From: Jeongeupia wiesaeckerbachi
Lineage (GTDB): Bacteria > Pseudomonadota > Gammaproteobacteria > Burkholderiales > Chitinibacteraceae
DNA length: 64,000 nt
Direction: 5' to 3'
NCBI RefSeq assembly: GCF_050916355.1
Contig: NZ_CP136946.1
Location: forward strand, 3,472,001-3,536,000
Shown: positions 36,113 through 44,623 of the stretch, piece after piece
Layout: each line of letters begins with the position of its first letter
Numbering within the stretch: position 1 is the stretch's first letter
Translations under genes and position numbers: made by a program
Notes under the pieces: model-generated
The model's input: only the letters and a program-made list of their open reading frames with translations
Told to the model about the DNA's origin: nothing
The model's database searches: none

Positions 36113-36595
36113 TCAACGCTTGCGCGTATAGCGCGCGGTCATGAACGGCGACCACCGGCCGTCGGCATCTTGCCCTTCGGAGCGCAGCAGCCGGTGGTCG
36201 GCGTCGATGATTTCGATCACGTCGCGGTAAACGCGGCTCTGGCCGGGATTGAGGCAATCGGGCCCGGTCGACGACAGCGTCAGGATACGGCCGCCCTGAT
36301 CGAGTTCGCCGTCGTAGACCCACATATGCGTCATCATCGAGCCGATCCAGTTGCCGATGAAGCGCTGCGATTCGGCGTCAAAACCCAGCGTCATCTGCAT
36401 CGAGCACGGATCGCCGTCGGGCATCGTGCCCTGCCCCTCGCACACCACCCAGATGTCGCCCAGCGTACGGACCGATTCGCTGCCGCTGCTTTTCTCCAGC
36501 GGCTGATCCGGCGGGCCCTGCATTTCACACTCGAACGTCCAGTCACCCAGCAATTGGTGCAGCCAGCGGTGCTGCTGCAGGACTTCGGTTTTCAT
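36113..36595 (-). CDS. DUF1579 family protein
   Basis: 160-residue soluble protein, a small beta-barrel-like fold of unknown role. Family-like features are HRWLHQLLGDWTFECEM at the start and FIGNWIGSMMTHMWVYDG in the middle. Start at 36595 has AAGGAG upstream. Stands alone between convergent and fragmentary neighbours; nothing indicates a pathway. Confidence 0.78.
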   Translation of the reverse strand: MKTEVLQQHRWLHQLLGDWTFECEMQGPPDQPLEKSSGSESVRTLGDIWVVCEGQGTMPDGDPCSMQMTLGFDAESQRFIGNWIGSMMTHMWVYDGELDQGGRILTLSSTGPDCLNPGQSRVYRDVIEIIDADHRLLRSEGQDADGRWSPFMTARYTRKR

Positions 36596-36682
36596 GGCCG
36601 GCTCCTTCAAAACCTGAAGATGCCAGCCTAGTCGGCTCACTCAAGCAATACGGCCGTCAGCCGCCGAATGGCCTCGGCAGTC

Positions 36683-36802
36683 TCAATCGTCGCGCGTCAG
36701 CCAATCCAGCAGTTCGATCTCGAAAATCAGCTTCGAGTGCGGCTTGATATGCGCGCCAATCCGCGGCTCGCCACGATACCAGCCGGGTATCAAGAGCAGC
36801 GG
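36683..36802 (-). pseudogene. C-terminal fragment of an FKBP-type peptidyl-prolyl isomerase
   Basis: The minus strand reads IGAHIKPHSKLIFEIELL followed by DWLTRDD and a stop. This nearly matches the end of the intact FKBP gene at 47998-48339 (IGAHIKPNSNLIFEIELL, EVLTRDD). The N-terminal two thirds are missing; the fragment abuts the TetR stop codon. Likely debris of a duplication. Confidence 0.75.
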
Positions 36803-37396
36803 CTATTCGCCCTGGGACGTTGGACCATCCTGTTCAAGCGCCATTAAACGGAGCAGCGACAGCGCACCTTTGATCGCGTGATCGAACGGTTCGACCGAGT
36901 CGGCGGCACGCGCCAGTACATAGCCGCCCTGAAGCACGGCCAGGATCATCGCGGCCGTATCCGCGGCATTGAGCTCAGCGCGAAGCTCCTTGCGCGCGAC
37001 GCCGAGTTCCAGCACCTCGGCCAAACGGCGCTTGACCACCTCGAAGGTCTCATTGATGGGTTGACGCAAGGCCGCGTTGGCGACCACGTCGGGATCCTGC
37101 GCCAATCTGCCGATACGACAGCCACGCAGCACATCCCGCTCGCGCAGCAGAAAAGCAGTGATCCGGCTCACCGCAGTGCCTTCGGCGGACAATGGCCTTT
37201 CCATCAATGCCCGAAGCTCTTCAGCGCTGCGTTCGATCGCCGCGAGTGCTAGTTCGGCCTTGCCGGCAAAATGGTGATACATGCTCCCCTGCCCGGCACC
37301 CGCACGGCGCAGGATGGCATTGGGACTCATGCCGACATAACCGCGCTCCCAGAGCAACGCCTGGGTACTGGTGATCAAAGACTCTTTTGCGTTCAT
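36803..37396 (-). CDS. TetR family transcriptional regulator
   Basis: 197 residues. The N-terminal helix-turn-helix is in LLWERGYVGMSPNAILRRAGAGQGSMYHHFAGKAELALAA, a typical TetR start. The C-terminal ligand domain is of the TetR_C type found in AcuR/LfrR-like proteins. ATG 37396 is preferred over an upstream in-frame TTG. A small inverted repeat lies 7 bases upstream, so autoregulation is likely. No clear target gene is adjacent. Confidence 0.88.
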   Translation of the reverse strand: MNAKESLITSTQALLWERGYVGMSPNAILRRAGAGQGSMYHHFAGKAELALAAIERSAEELRALMERPLSAEGTAVSRITAFLLRERDVLRGCRIGRLAQDPDVVANAALRQPINETFEVVKRRLAEVLELGVARKELRAELNAADTAAMILAVLQGGYVLARAADSVEPFDHAIKGALSLLRLMALEQDGPTSQGE

Positions 37397-37403
37397 AAGC
37401 AAA

Positions 37404-37421
37404 ACCTACCTAATAGTAGGT
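37404..37421. promoter_or_regulatory. Putative TetR operator
   Basis: ACCTAC-N6-GTAGGT inverted repeat just upstream of the TetR start codon. Confidence 0.55.
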
Positions 37422-37616
37422 ACATCCTCGGGCATAAATAATGTCCGAGTATAGTACAGTCCCTGCTCGAAACAGCACCCTCAAACCAGACCTTCCCCCC
37501 TGAAAACCAAGCTCAGGCAGTATTAACGCTTGATCCCTGACCAGACTACCCGCTAGCGGCTCGAGTGGAACAGAAGCTCAAGCGCCGATTCGCTCACGGC
37601 GCTACTTGGCTACCGG

Positions 37617-37979
37617 TCAGCCGGAATAGGCCGATACCGGGCCACCCCAGACGATGTACATCACCCCTCCTTCGGCGCTGCGCCAGGCATGGTGACTACC
37701 GGCGGGGTAAACCACCAGATCACCCTTGGCATAACGCCCGGTCTCGTCCTGAAACCCCCCTTCAAGCACATAGATCGATTCATAGTCTTCGTGGCGGTGC
37801 GCTTGGGCTTGGGCGCCCGGCTGCAAATGCACCAGGGCAGCCCGCTGCCCTGTGTCTGCATCCCGATGCAAATCATGAATGCGCGCCCCTTCGCGCCCAT
37901 GACTGCTGTATGCCTCCCAGGTCAGGGATTCGAGATTGTCCGGCAAGGCGTTCAAGTTAACGACTTTGGGCAGATGCAT
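37617..37979 (-). CDS. Cupin domain protein (ChrR-like)
   Basis: 120-residue single cupin. Metal-binding motifs: AQAHRHEDYESIYVLEG (cupin motif 1, two His and a Glu) and YPAGSHHAWRS (motif 2). The start at 37979 follows AAGGA. It lies 31 bases after the aconitase-like gene in the same direction and may be the last gene of that operon, but no pathway role can be read from the sequence. Confidence 0.82.
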   Translation of the reverse strand: MHLPKVVNLNALPDNLESLTWEAYSSHGREGARIHDLHRDADTGQRAALVHLQPGAQAQAHRHEDYESIYVLEGGFQDETGRYAKGDLVVYPAGSHHAWRSAEGGVMYIVWGGPVSAYSG

Positions 37980-38010
37980 GATTGTGGTTCCTTGATGGGT
38001 TGGCGCAACG

Positions 38011-39978
38011 TCAGCTGACAACACGGTGGCGCAGGTCGTCGAATGAAATGATTTCCCCGGCCAGCGCACTGGCAGCGACCGTGGGCGGACTGGCTAGCCA
38101 GACCTGCCCCGGCCCGGAGCGACCGGGGAAGTTGCGGTTGATGGCACTGATGGTGACTTGCGCCGCATCGGTCGAAGCACCTGGGCCGCAATTGGCGCAA
38201 GCACCGCAGGAAGGCTGCAGCAGCTCGGCTCCCACGCGCTCGAACACGTCGAGATAGCCGCGCTCGACGCAGTAATCGCGCACGTCCACCGTGCCGAATT
38301 GCAGGTAAAGCTTCACGCCGTTCGGCACGCGCAGCCCCCGCGTTGCAGCCCACGACAGCACCGCGTGGTATTGGTCAAAATCCTCGCGCTTGCCGGCGGT
38401 GCACGAACCGCCGTAGGCGATATCCACCTTTACCGGCGCCGCCAGCTCGCTCAGGGCGATGCCATTGCCCGGATCTCCCGGAGCGGCCACCATCGGCGTC
38501 ATCGCGGCGCAATCGAGCGCAATCGTGTCGGCATACTCCGCACCCTCGTCGCTGCACATCCACGGCGCCAGCGCGAACTCGACGCCGCGTCGCTCGCGCA
38601 GAAAACGCACCGTTTCGGCATCCGGCACGACAAGGCCGGTGAACCCGCCCAGCTCGGCGGTCATATTGGTCAGCGTGGCACGTTCGTCGGTCGAGAGTTC
38701 GGCCAGCGCCGTACCGCCGAACTCGAACACCTTGCCCACCCCAGCACCGGCCTTGATGCGCGGATCGGCGAGCAAGTGCAATACGATGTCCTTCGCCGTC
38801 ACCCCGCGCGGCAACGGCCCCTGCAGGTCAATGCGAATCGATTCGGGCAAGGTCATCCGCACCGCGCCGGTCACCATGGCGTTGGCCATATCGGTACTGC
38901 CTACGCCAAACGCCACGCAGCCGACGGCACCACTGTGCGTGGTATGCGAATCGGTGCCGACCAGCAACTGCCCGGGCAGGGCATATTGCTCGGTCATGAG
39001 CGCATGCGAGATGCCTTCCGACCCCTCGCCACCCGGCAAGGCGCCGTGGCTTCGCACGCCAAAGCGCGTCACGAAGGCGCGGTGCGCCTGCACCAGGCCG
39101 CTGAGGCTGGGCGCAAGCCCGTTGCGCTGGTGCACCTCGCTGCGGTGCAGATAGCCCAGGTGATCCTCGAAGGCGATGATGCTGTCGACATCGCGCAGCA
39201 CAACATCCGCGTTGAAAGCTTCATCGAGCATATGCACGCACATGCCGGTGTAGTACTCGTGGATAAATCGCCAGTCGGCACGAACAAAACCACCTTGCCC
39301 CACCTGCAGCGGCGCGGGCGCATCCGGTGTCGAGACCGCGTGGCGCGCCACGATCTTCTCGAAGTAACTGCGTGGACGTGCATGGAACGCGTCCAGGGCA
39401 TCGTCCGACAGTGGCGTGATGCCCCGCATGTGCTGCCGGCCGTATTGCAACAACCCGCCGCTACGCAAGACCGACGCCGCCAGATGATCGCGGCCGGCCA
39501 GCACGTCGTTCAGCCCGATCGGCTCGCCGCGCGCCAGTTGCGCCGCCAGCGTCAGATTGGTCGAGGTAAACAGCCCCAGGTTGTCGGCGTTCTGTCGGTA
39601 AATGCGCTCGAAGCTCTCGGCCAGCACCAATTTCACCCCAGCCGACACCTCGGCGAGCGGGCTATGCTCGCGCGATGAGCCCTTGCCGTAGCGACGGCCG
39701 GCCACCACGACGCTAAATCCGCCCCGCAGCACCGCATCCGGGCCGATCGGCAAGCGCTCGCCCGCCTTCAGCCCGGTATAAGGGAAGCGCCCCAAGCGAC
39801 GATCAAAGTGCCCCAGCACCGGGATGGGCGTGATCTCGTCGGTGGACACATCGTCGCGGAGCGGGCCGGCTTCCGCCAGGCTTAGCTCGCCCCCCTGCAA
39901 CTGCTCTTCGATTTGGTCCGGATCGGCGCAGAGCAGCAACATGCGGCCCGAAAACGTCGTGGGCGCCACGGCCGTCAT
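38011..39978 (-). CDS. Aconitase/3-isopropylmalate-dehydratase family isomerase with swivel domain first
   Basis: 655 residues combining both parts of an isopropylmalate isomerase. The small-subunit-like swivel domain is N-terminal (about 1-190; RRYGKGSSREHSP near 95, NADNLGLF), followed by the large [4Fe-4S] part (about 235-640) with GTDSHTTHSGAVG, GGSCTAGK and PSCGACANCGPG giving three cluster Cys. The order is the reverse of the usual LeuC-LeuD or aconitase A order. It likely isomerises the hydroxy-tricarboxylate made by the neighbouring synthase. Start overlaps the isochorismatase-fold gene by ATGA. The true substrate is unknown. Confidence 0.85.
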   Translation of the reverse strand: MTAVAPTTFSGRMLLLCADPDQIEEQLQGGELSLAEAGPLRDDVSTDEITPIPVLGHFDRRLGRFPYTGLKAGERLPIGPDAVLRGGFSVVVAGRRYGKGSSREHSPLAEVSAGVKLVLAESFERIYRQNADNLGLFTSTNLTLAAQLARGEPIGLNDVLAGRDHLAASVLRSGGLLQYGRQHMRGITPLSDDALDAFHARPRSYFEKIVARHAVSTPDAPAPLQVGQGGFVRADWRFIHEYYTGMCVHMLDEAFNADVVLRDVDSIIAFEDHLGYLHRSEVHQRNGLAPSLSGLVQAHRAFVTRFGVRSHGALPGGEGSEGISHALMTEQYALPGQLLVGTDSHTTHSGAVGCVAFGVGSTDMANAMVTGAVRMTLPESIRIDLQGPLPRGVTAKDIVLHLLADPRIKAGAGVGKVFEFGGTALAELSTDERATLTNMTAELGGFTGLVVPDAETVRFLRERRGVEFALAPWMCSDEGAEYADTIALDCAAMTPMVAAPGDPGNGIALSELAAPVKVDIAYGGSCTAGKREDFDQYHAVLSWAATRGLRVPNGVKLYLQFGTVDVRDYCVERGYLDVFERVGAELLQPSCGACANCGPGASTDAAQVTISAINRNFPGRSGPGQVWLASPPTVAASALAGEIISFDDLRHRVVS

Positions 39979-40586
39979 GCCGGCACCCGGTCGCGTGCAG
40001 GCAGCGCCTGTGCCACGGTACTGATCGTCGCCACGCGCGCGGCCAGTTTGATCGCCGCGTCGTGGTAGTCGTCCTGCGACGACGTCGTGGCGTCTTCCAG
40101 CACAACCACCTGATAGTCACGGTCGTGCGCTTCCAGCGCAGTGGAAAGGATCACGAACTCGGTCGAGACACCGGCAAGCAGGAGCGTGTCGACATTGTAT
40201 TGACGCAGCAGCAGTTCCAGCTTGGTCTGGTAGAACGGGCTGATGCGATGTTTGGCGACAATTGCTTCGTGCGGCAGCGGTGCCAGTGCATCGTGTACCT
40301 GTGTGGACCAACTGCCCAACACGATGCGCCCCCCGTCCCGCGCCTCCTTGAAGACCGGCGACCCCGCCGGCCATTCCGCATAGGAACTGGAAAATCCCAC
40401 CACCACGAAAATCACGGGAATGCCCGCCGCCCGCGCCCGTTCGAGCGCCACGGCGGTATTTTCCAGCACGCCGCGGCGCCTGGCCTGGTCGGCATAGCCG
40501 TGCGATGCGTACTGACCATCCGGATGGACAATTTCGTTGATGAAGTCGAGCACCAGCAGCGCCTTTCTGTCTTGCTTTTGCGGCAT
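39975..40586 (-). CDS. Isochorismatase-fold hydrolase lacking the usual catalytic Cys
   Basis: 203 residues. The fold is shown by LLVLDFINEIVHPDG (first catalytic Asp), VAKHRISPF (Lys) and LLLAGVSTEFVILSTA. In amidase members the last motif has Cys (TNxCVxxTA); here that position is Val, so nicotinamidase-like chemistry is unlikely and a Cys-independent reaction as in true isochorismatases (EntB, PhzD) is possible. Between the synthase-like and isomerase-like genes, but a terminator-like hairpin lies upstream. AAGGA precedes the start. Confidence 0.8.
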   Translation of the reverse strand: MPQKQDRKALLVLDFINEIVHPDGQYASHGYADQARRRGVLENTAVALERARAAGIPVIFVVVGFSSSYAEWPAGSPVFKEARDGGRIVLGSWSTQVHDALAPLPHEAIVAKHRISPFYQTKLELLLRQYNVDTLLLAGVSTEFVILSTALEAHDRDYQVVVLEDATTSSQDDYHDAAIKLAARVATISTVAQALPARDRVPA

Positions 40587-40618
40587 TTGCTTTATTCCTT
40601 GAACTGAAGGAAATCCGT

Positions 40619-40652
40619 AAAAAAAGCTGCAAGGGCACGCCGCCCTTGCAGC
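40619..40652 (-). terminator. Terminator or attenuator inside the chain-elongation operon
   Basis: Eleven-base perfect arms GCTGCAAGGGC / GCCCTTGCAGC with a 5-base loop, followed on the minus strand by T6. It lies just after the synthase gene and would limit transcription into the next two genes. Confidence 0.8.
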
Positions 40653-40661
40653 GACGCAACA

Positions 40662-41816
40662 TCAGGCCGCGATGGCTAACGCCTCGCGCAGGCGGGCCTG
40701 CAGCACGTGCAGATCTTCGCAATCGCCCTCGCGGCGGTCGGTGATATAGGTGCGATACAGTGCATCGAGATGCTGTTCGTCGACTTCCGCACCCAGTTGG
40801 TCGAGCAAATGCCGCAGCACAGACCGGCCCGAATGCCGGGCAATCAGCATCGAGCGCTCGCGCCCGAACTGCGCCGGCTCAACGTACTCGTAGGTACTCG
40901 GATTTCGCAACACGCCTTGCTGGTGAATACCGGCCGCGGTGCTGAAGGCATATTTGCCGAAGATCGCCTTGTTGCGCGGTTCTTCCAGCCCGATGATCTG
41001 GCGCAGCGTGGTGTAGGCGTCGTACATCCCTTCCAGACGCACATCGGTATACAGGCCGAACTCGTCGCGCTTGTAGTGGAACAGCCCGACCAGCTCCTCG
41101 ATCGAGGTATTGCCCGCACGCTCGCCGATACCGCCCAGCGTGACCTGCACCTCGTCGGCACCCGCCTGCAGGCCGGCGACCGCATTCGCAAGCGCCAGGC
41201 CGAAATCGTCATGGCAATGCGTCGCGATTCTCACCGGCTCGGGCGCCCAATGGCGCACCTTGCGGATCAGGTCGCCATATTGTGTCGGCGTCGAATAGCC
41301 GGTGGTATCGGCCACCACCACGGTGCTCGCCCCGGCCGCGACCGACTGTTCGACCAATTCACGTAGAAAGGACTCGTCCCCGCGGCTCGCATCCTCGATG
41401 CCAACCGAAATCAGCGTGACGCCCTGCGTACGTGCAAATTCGACCGTCTCGACCACTTCACGAATCGCATCCGCGCGGCTGATCCGGCGCTTGTGCTCCA
41501 GGTGCAGATCGCTGCCGGTCGCCAGGATTTGCAGACCGTGGCGCCCGGACACACCACCGGCATCAAGTGCGATCTCCACGTCGGAACGCTGGGCCCGGCA
41601 AAACGAGACAAAGCTGGCGCGTGTCAGTGCCTGCGACAGCAGCCGGGCAGTTTCGAACTCTGCCGACGATGAGGCGGGGAAACCGCCTTCGATGAAATCG
41701 ACATTGAGCGCTTCAATCTTGAGCGCCAGCTCCAGCTTCTGCGCCGGGCTCATCGTATTACCCGGGGCTTGCTCGCCGTCACGCAAGGTCGTGTCAAAAA
41801 TGGAAATACGTTTCAT
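40662..41816 (-). CDS. 2-isopropylmalate/homocitrate synthase-like enzyme (DRE-TIM metallolyase)
   Basis: 384 residues. Catalytic signatures are FDTTLRDGEQAPG (about 6), ATHCHDDFGLALAN with the metal His pair, and LGGIGERAGN. It lacks most of the C-terminal regulatory domain of LeuA (about 510 residues), like NifV/homocitrate synthase and FrbC-type enzymes of natural product pathways. Predicted to condense acetyl-CoA with a 2-oxo acid. The start at 41816 follows GAGGGAAG. It heads the minus-strand half of the cluster. The leucine pathway itself is unlikely because no leuB is near and the partner isomerase is unusual. Confidence 0.85.
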   Translation of the reverse strand: MKRISIFDTTLRDGEQAPGNTMSPAQKLELALKIEALNVDFIEGGFPASSSAEFETARLLSQALTRASFVSFCRAQRSDVEIALDAGGVSGRHGLQILATGSDLHLEHKRRISRADAIREVVETVEFARTQGVTLISVGIEDASRGDESFLRELVEQSVAAGASTVVVADTTGYSTPTQYGDLIRKVRHWAPEPVRIATHCHDDFGLALANAVAGLQAGADEVQVTLGGIGERAGNTSIEELVGLFHYKRDEFGLYTDVRLEGMYDAYTTLRQIIGLEEPRNKAIFGKYAFSTAAGIHQQGVLRNPSTYEYVEPAQFGRERSMLIARHSGRSVLRHLLDQLGAEVDEQHLDALYRTYITDRREGDCEDLHVLQARLREALAIAA

Positions 41817-41900
41817 TTTACTTCCCTCATTAAGCCGTTTTCTTGCCGGGAAACCACCCGGGCCACCTTTCACGCATCGGCGCCGACCCGGGTCCTGTCA

Positions 41901-41978
41901 TTAGCAGTCGCTAATTCTGGCACGAAACTTATCACGTTTTATGCCACAAATTAATTATGTACATAACACTTTGTACAA
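41901..41978. promoter_or_regulatory. Divergent promoter region with three palindromes
   Basis: The 460-base gap between the diverging half-clusters holds TTAGC-AGTC-GCTAA (41901-41914), a perfect 12-base palindrome TTATGTACATAA (41955-41966) and TTGTACAA (41971-41978). The last two both contain TGTACA, 13 bases apart, as expected for tandem binding of a dimeric regulator. No regulator gene is in the cluster. Confidence 0.55.
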
Positions 41979-42180
41979 AAACGACACGACCTAAGAATTT
42001 CAAGTAACAACACGAAAAACGAGCAAAACCTTCAAAGATAACGCCAATACTGCACGTATCTCCGCTTCCAAGCTGAGGTCATGAGGTTTTTTTCTTGAGC
42101 AGTACGCTGGTAGTTGCACAAAAAACATAACAGTAGGTACAGTAAAAAGGCGTGCCGGGGCCAGCCGGGAATTCCAGACC

Positions 42181-42258
42181 ATGCATCACCTGGAAATCAC
42201 CGACCAAGCCGAGTACAGCCGCTGGAGAAGCACCAGCCACCCTTGGTGCAAGGTTTGA
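42181..42258 (+). CDS. Possible 25-residue leader or small peptide
   Basis: An ATG-to-TGA frame of 25 codons (begins MHHLEITDQAEYSRW, ends HPWCKV) lies 18 bases before the dioxygenase gene, in the same direction. The upstream sequence has only a weak GGGAA. It may be a leader peptide for translational coupling or attenuation, or chance. Codon length alone cannot decide. Confidence 0.3.
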   Translation: MHHLEITDQAEYSRWRSTSHPWCKV

Positions 42259-42276
42259 CACCCAAGAAAATCCATC

Positions 42277-43284
42277 ATGCAGCCACTACACACTTTCACG
42301 GCCGATGAGCACGACGTTCTGTTCGCCTTGCTCAAATCGATTCCCGGCAACCCCTACGAGCACCACGCCCACTTCGTTGCCGAGGTCGACAGCCTCGTAC
42401 GCGGCAACGATGTACCTGGTTTCTTTCGCGCGCTCTGCGACAAGATCCGTACCGATCGCGAGCAAGCGATCTCGGACATCCATGTTCTGCGCAACTGCCC
42501 GATCGACGCTGACTTGCCGGAGCTCGATCTCGACGATCCGGTTGCCGACAAGTACGCCAAGAAGCGGACCTATATCGGCGAAGCCTTCCTGGCGCTATTC
42601 GCGCGTCTCACCCAGACGCCGCAGCTGGCCTACGGCAGCCGCAACAACGGCGACTTCTTCACCGACGTCATCGCGATCAACCGCTACAGCGGCATGCAGA
42701 CCGGGTTCAGCGATAGCGAGCTGGTCTATCACAACGACCGCACCGCCCATTCGGTGCGTGCCGATTTCATCGCGCTGCTGGGCATGCGCTGCCCGGCCGA
42801 TGACCTCGTCTATACGGGCTATATCGATGGCCGCGACCTGCTGGCGCATCTTTCGGCAGACGAGCAGGCGACACTGCGCCTGCCCCATTTCATTACGCCG
42901 TTCGATGTGTATTCGCGCGATACCAACAAAGCGCAGGTGATCTCCGAGGTGCATCCCATCCTCGAAAACCATCACAGCTTCCGCTACCTCGACTCGATGA
43001 CCCGGGTCGCGCCTCAGGCCCCCGAGATCGCCAAGGATGCGCTGATTGCGATGAAGAGCGCACTGACCCGCGCCCAGCGCACTCGCCACCGCTTGCTCGA
43101 CCGCGACCTGCTGGTGTTCGCCAACCAGGACGCGCTGCACAACCGCGAAAAAATCGAAATCAACGACCCCAACGGCACCCGCTCCCGCTGGCTGCTCAAG
43201 ACCTACGCATTTCGCAACCAGTCCGCCGCCGACCGGCACGCGGACAAATGGCTGAATGGCACGCCTGGCTGCGTCGCCGATTGA
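42277..43284 (+). CDS. Clavaminate-synthase-like Fe(II)/2-oxoglutarate dioxygenase
   Basis: 335 residues. Resembles the clavaminate-synthase/VioC/lysine-dioxygenase branch that hydroxylates free amino acids. The iron ligands are probably HND (LVYHNDRTAHSVRADF, His near 152) and a distal His in NQDALHNRE (near 288), with Arg in SRWLLKTYAFR for 2-oxoglutarate. The N-terminal part is typical: ANPYEH-like pattern PGNPYEHHAHFVAEV. First enzyme of the plus-strand operon, followed at 43 bases by an exporter. The amino-acid substrate is unknown. Confidence 0.8.
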   Translation: MQPLHTFTADEHDVLFALLKSIPGNPYEHHAHFVAEVDSLVRGNDVPGFFRALCDKIRTDREQAISDIHVLRNCPIDADLPELDLDDPVADKYAKKRTYIGEAFLALFARLTQTPQLAYGSRNNGDFFTDVIAINRYSGMQTGFSDSELVYHNDRTAHSVRADFIALLGMRCPADDLVYTGYIDGRDLLAHLSADEQATLRLPHFITPFDVYSRDTNKAQVISEVHPILENHHSFRYLDSMTRVAPQAPEIAKDALIAMKSALTRAQRTRHRLLDRDLLVFANQDALHNREKIEINDPNGTRSRWLLKTYAFRNQSAADRHADKWLNGTPGCVAD

Positions 43285-43327
43285 GCGACCTCCGTACATC
43301 TTTCACGCCGCAAAAAGAGGAAACAAC

Positions 43328-44572
43328 ATGACTCAATCGCGCCAAGCGCCGGAAACCGGCGCACGCCGCTTCGGCCCCAATCACCGCTGGACCGTGCTCG
43401 GCGTCGGTTTTGCCGCGCAGGCCAGCTTTTCGGCCGCGTTTTCCGGCATTCCGGTCATCGGCATCCTGATGCGCACCGGCTACCACCTCAGCAACAACCA
43501 GCTCGGTTTCGTGCTCGGCTGCATGGCGCTGGGGGTCGGGGTCTCCGAAATCCTTTGGGGCCTGCTGACCGACAAGCTGGGTGATCGGCGGGTGCTGCTG
43601 GCCGGTCTGCTGCTGATGGGTTCGATGCTGGCCATCATGTCGGCGTTTGTCGTCCCCACGGAACACGGCGCACCAAGCGCCACGGTCCTGGGCATCAGCT
43701 TCATTCTGGTTGGCGCACTGGGCGCCAGCGTCAACTCGTCGTCCGGCCGCGCCATCATGACGTGGTTTACCGATGCGCGACGCGGCTTCGCCATGAGCAT
43801 CCGGCAGACCGCCATCCCGGTCGGCGGCGCCATCGGCGCAGCGATCCTGCCCCGCCTGGCACAGCACTACGGCTTTACCACGGTCTACGCCGTGCTGGCG
43901 CTCTTCTGCCTGGCGAGTGCCATCGCCACGTGGATCTGGCTCCATGAAGCCGAAGTCGCCCCAGCGGCGTCCGGGGCCGTTGACCCGCGCTCGCCCTTGC
44001 GCCGCCTCGACGTGTGGCGCCTGGCGCTGGCCAGCGGCCTGCTCACCGCACCGCAAATCGCCATCCTGACCTTCGCCGGCATCTACTTGCACGATGAACG
44101 CCAGGTCGGGATCGCCACGCTTTCGACGACGCTGATCATCGTCCAGGTCGGCGGCGCCGTGCTGCGCGTCTGGAGCGGCCGCTATACCGACAAGCACAAG
44201 AACCGTCGCAGCGTCATTCGCGGCATCGGCTTGCTGGCCGGCCTAGCCACCCTGGGCCTGGTGTTTGCGAACCAGGCCCCCACGCTGCTGGTGCTCGCGC
44301 TGGTCAGTGTCAGCGGCATCCTTGCCAACGCGTGGCATGGCGTTGCCTACACCGAAATCGCCGCGATGGCCGGCGCTGGCCGCGCGGGCACCGCGATCGG
44401 CATGGAAGGGACGACGGTCTTTTCGTCGGCCTTCTTCACCCCGCTGCTGATTCCGCTCGTGCTGTCGATTTCGTCCTGGAACGTCGTCTGGGGGCTGATT
44501 GCGCTGGCGTCGCTACTCGCGGTGCCGCTCTCACCCGCACAGCAAGAACAAACCCAGCTCAAGCTGGCCTAA
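43328..44572 (+). CDS. MFS transporter
   Basis: 414 residues and about 12 membrane segments. The loop-2 motif is WGLLTDKLGDRRVLLAG. Other recognisable segments are MSIRQTAIPVGGAIGAAILP and VSGILANAWHGVAYTEIAAM. A strong AAAGAGGAA precedes the ATG. Inside a biosynthetic operon it is most simply the exporter of the product, giving self-protection; import of a precursor is also possible. Confidence 0.88.
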   Translation: MTQSRQAPETGARRFGPNHRWTVLGVGFAAQASFSAAFSGIPVIGILMRTGYHLSNNQLGFVLGCMALGVGVSEILWGLLTDKLGDRRVLLAGLLLMGSMLAIMSAFVVPTEHGAPSATVLGISFILVGALGASVNSSSGRAIMTWFTDARRGFAMSIRQTAIPVGGAIGAAILPRLAQHYGFTTVYAVLALFCLASAIATWIWLHEAEVAPAASGAVDPRSPLRRLDVWRLALASGLLTAPQIAILTFAGIYLHDERQVGIATLSTTLIIVQVGGAVLRVWSGRYTDKHKNRRSVIRGIGLLAGLATLGLVFANQAPTLLVLALVSVSGILANAWHGVAYTEIAAMAGAGRAGTAIGMEGTTVFSSAFFTPLLIPLVLSISSWNVVWGLIALASLLAVPLSPAQQEQTQLKLA

Positions 44573-44623
44573 ATCGCGCCCCGGCATGGCGGCGAGCCAT
44601 GCCGGCCTTCGAGGAAGAACGAA

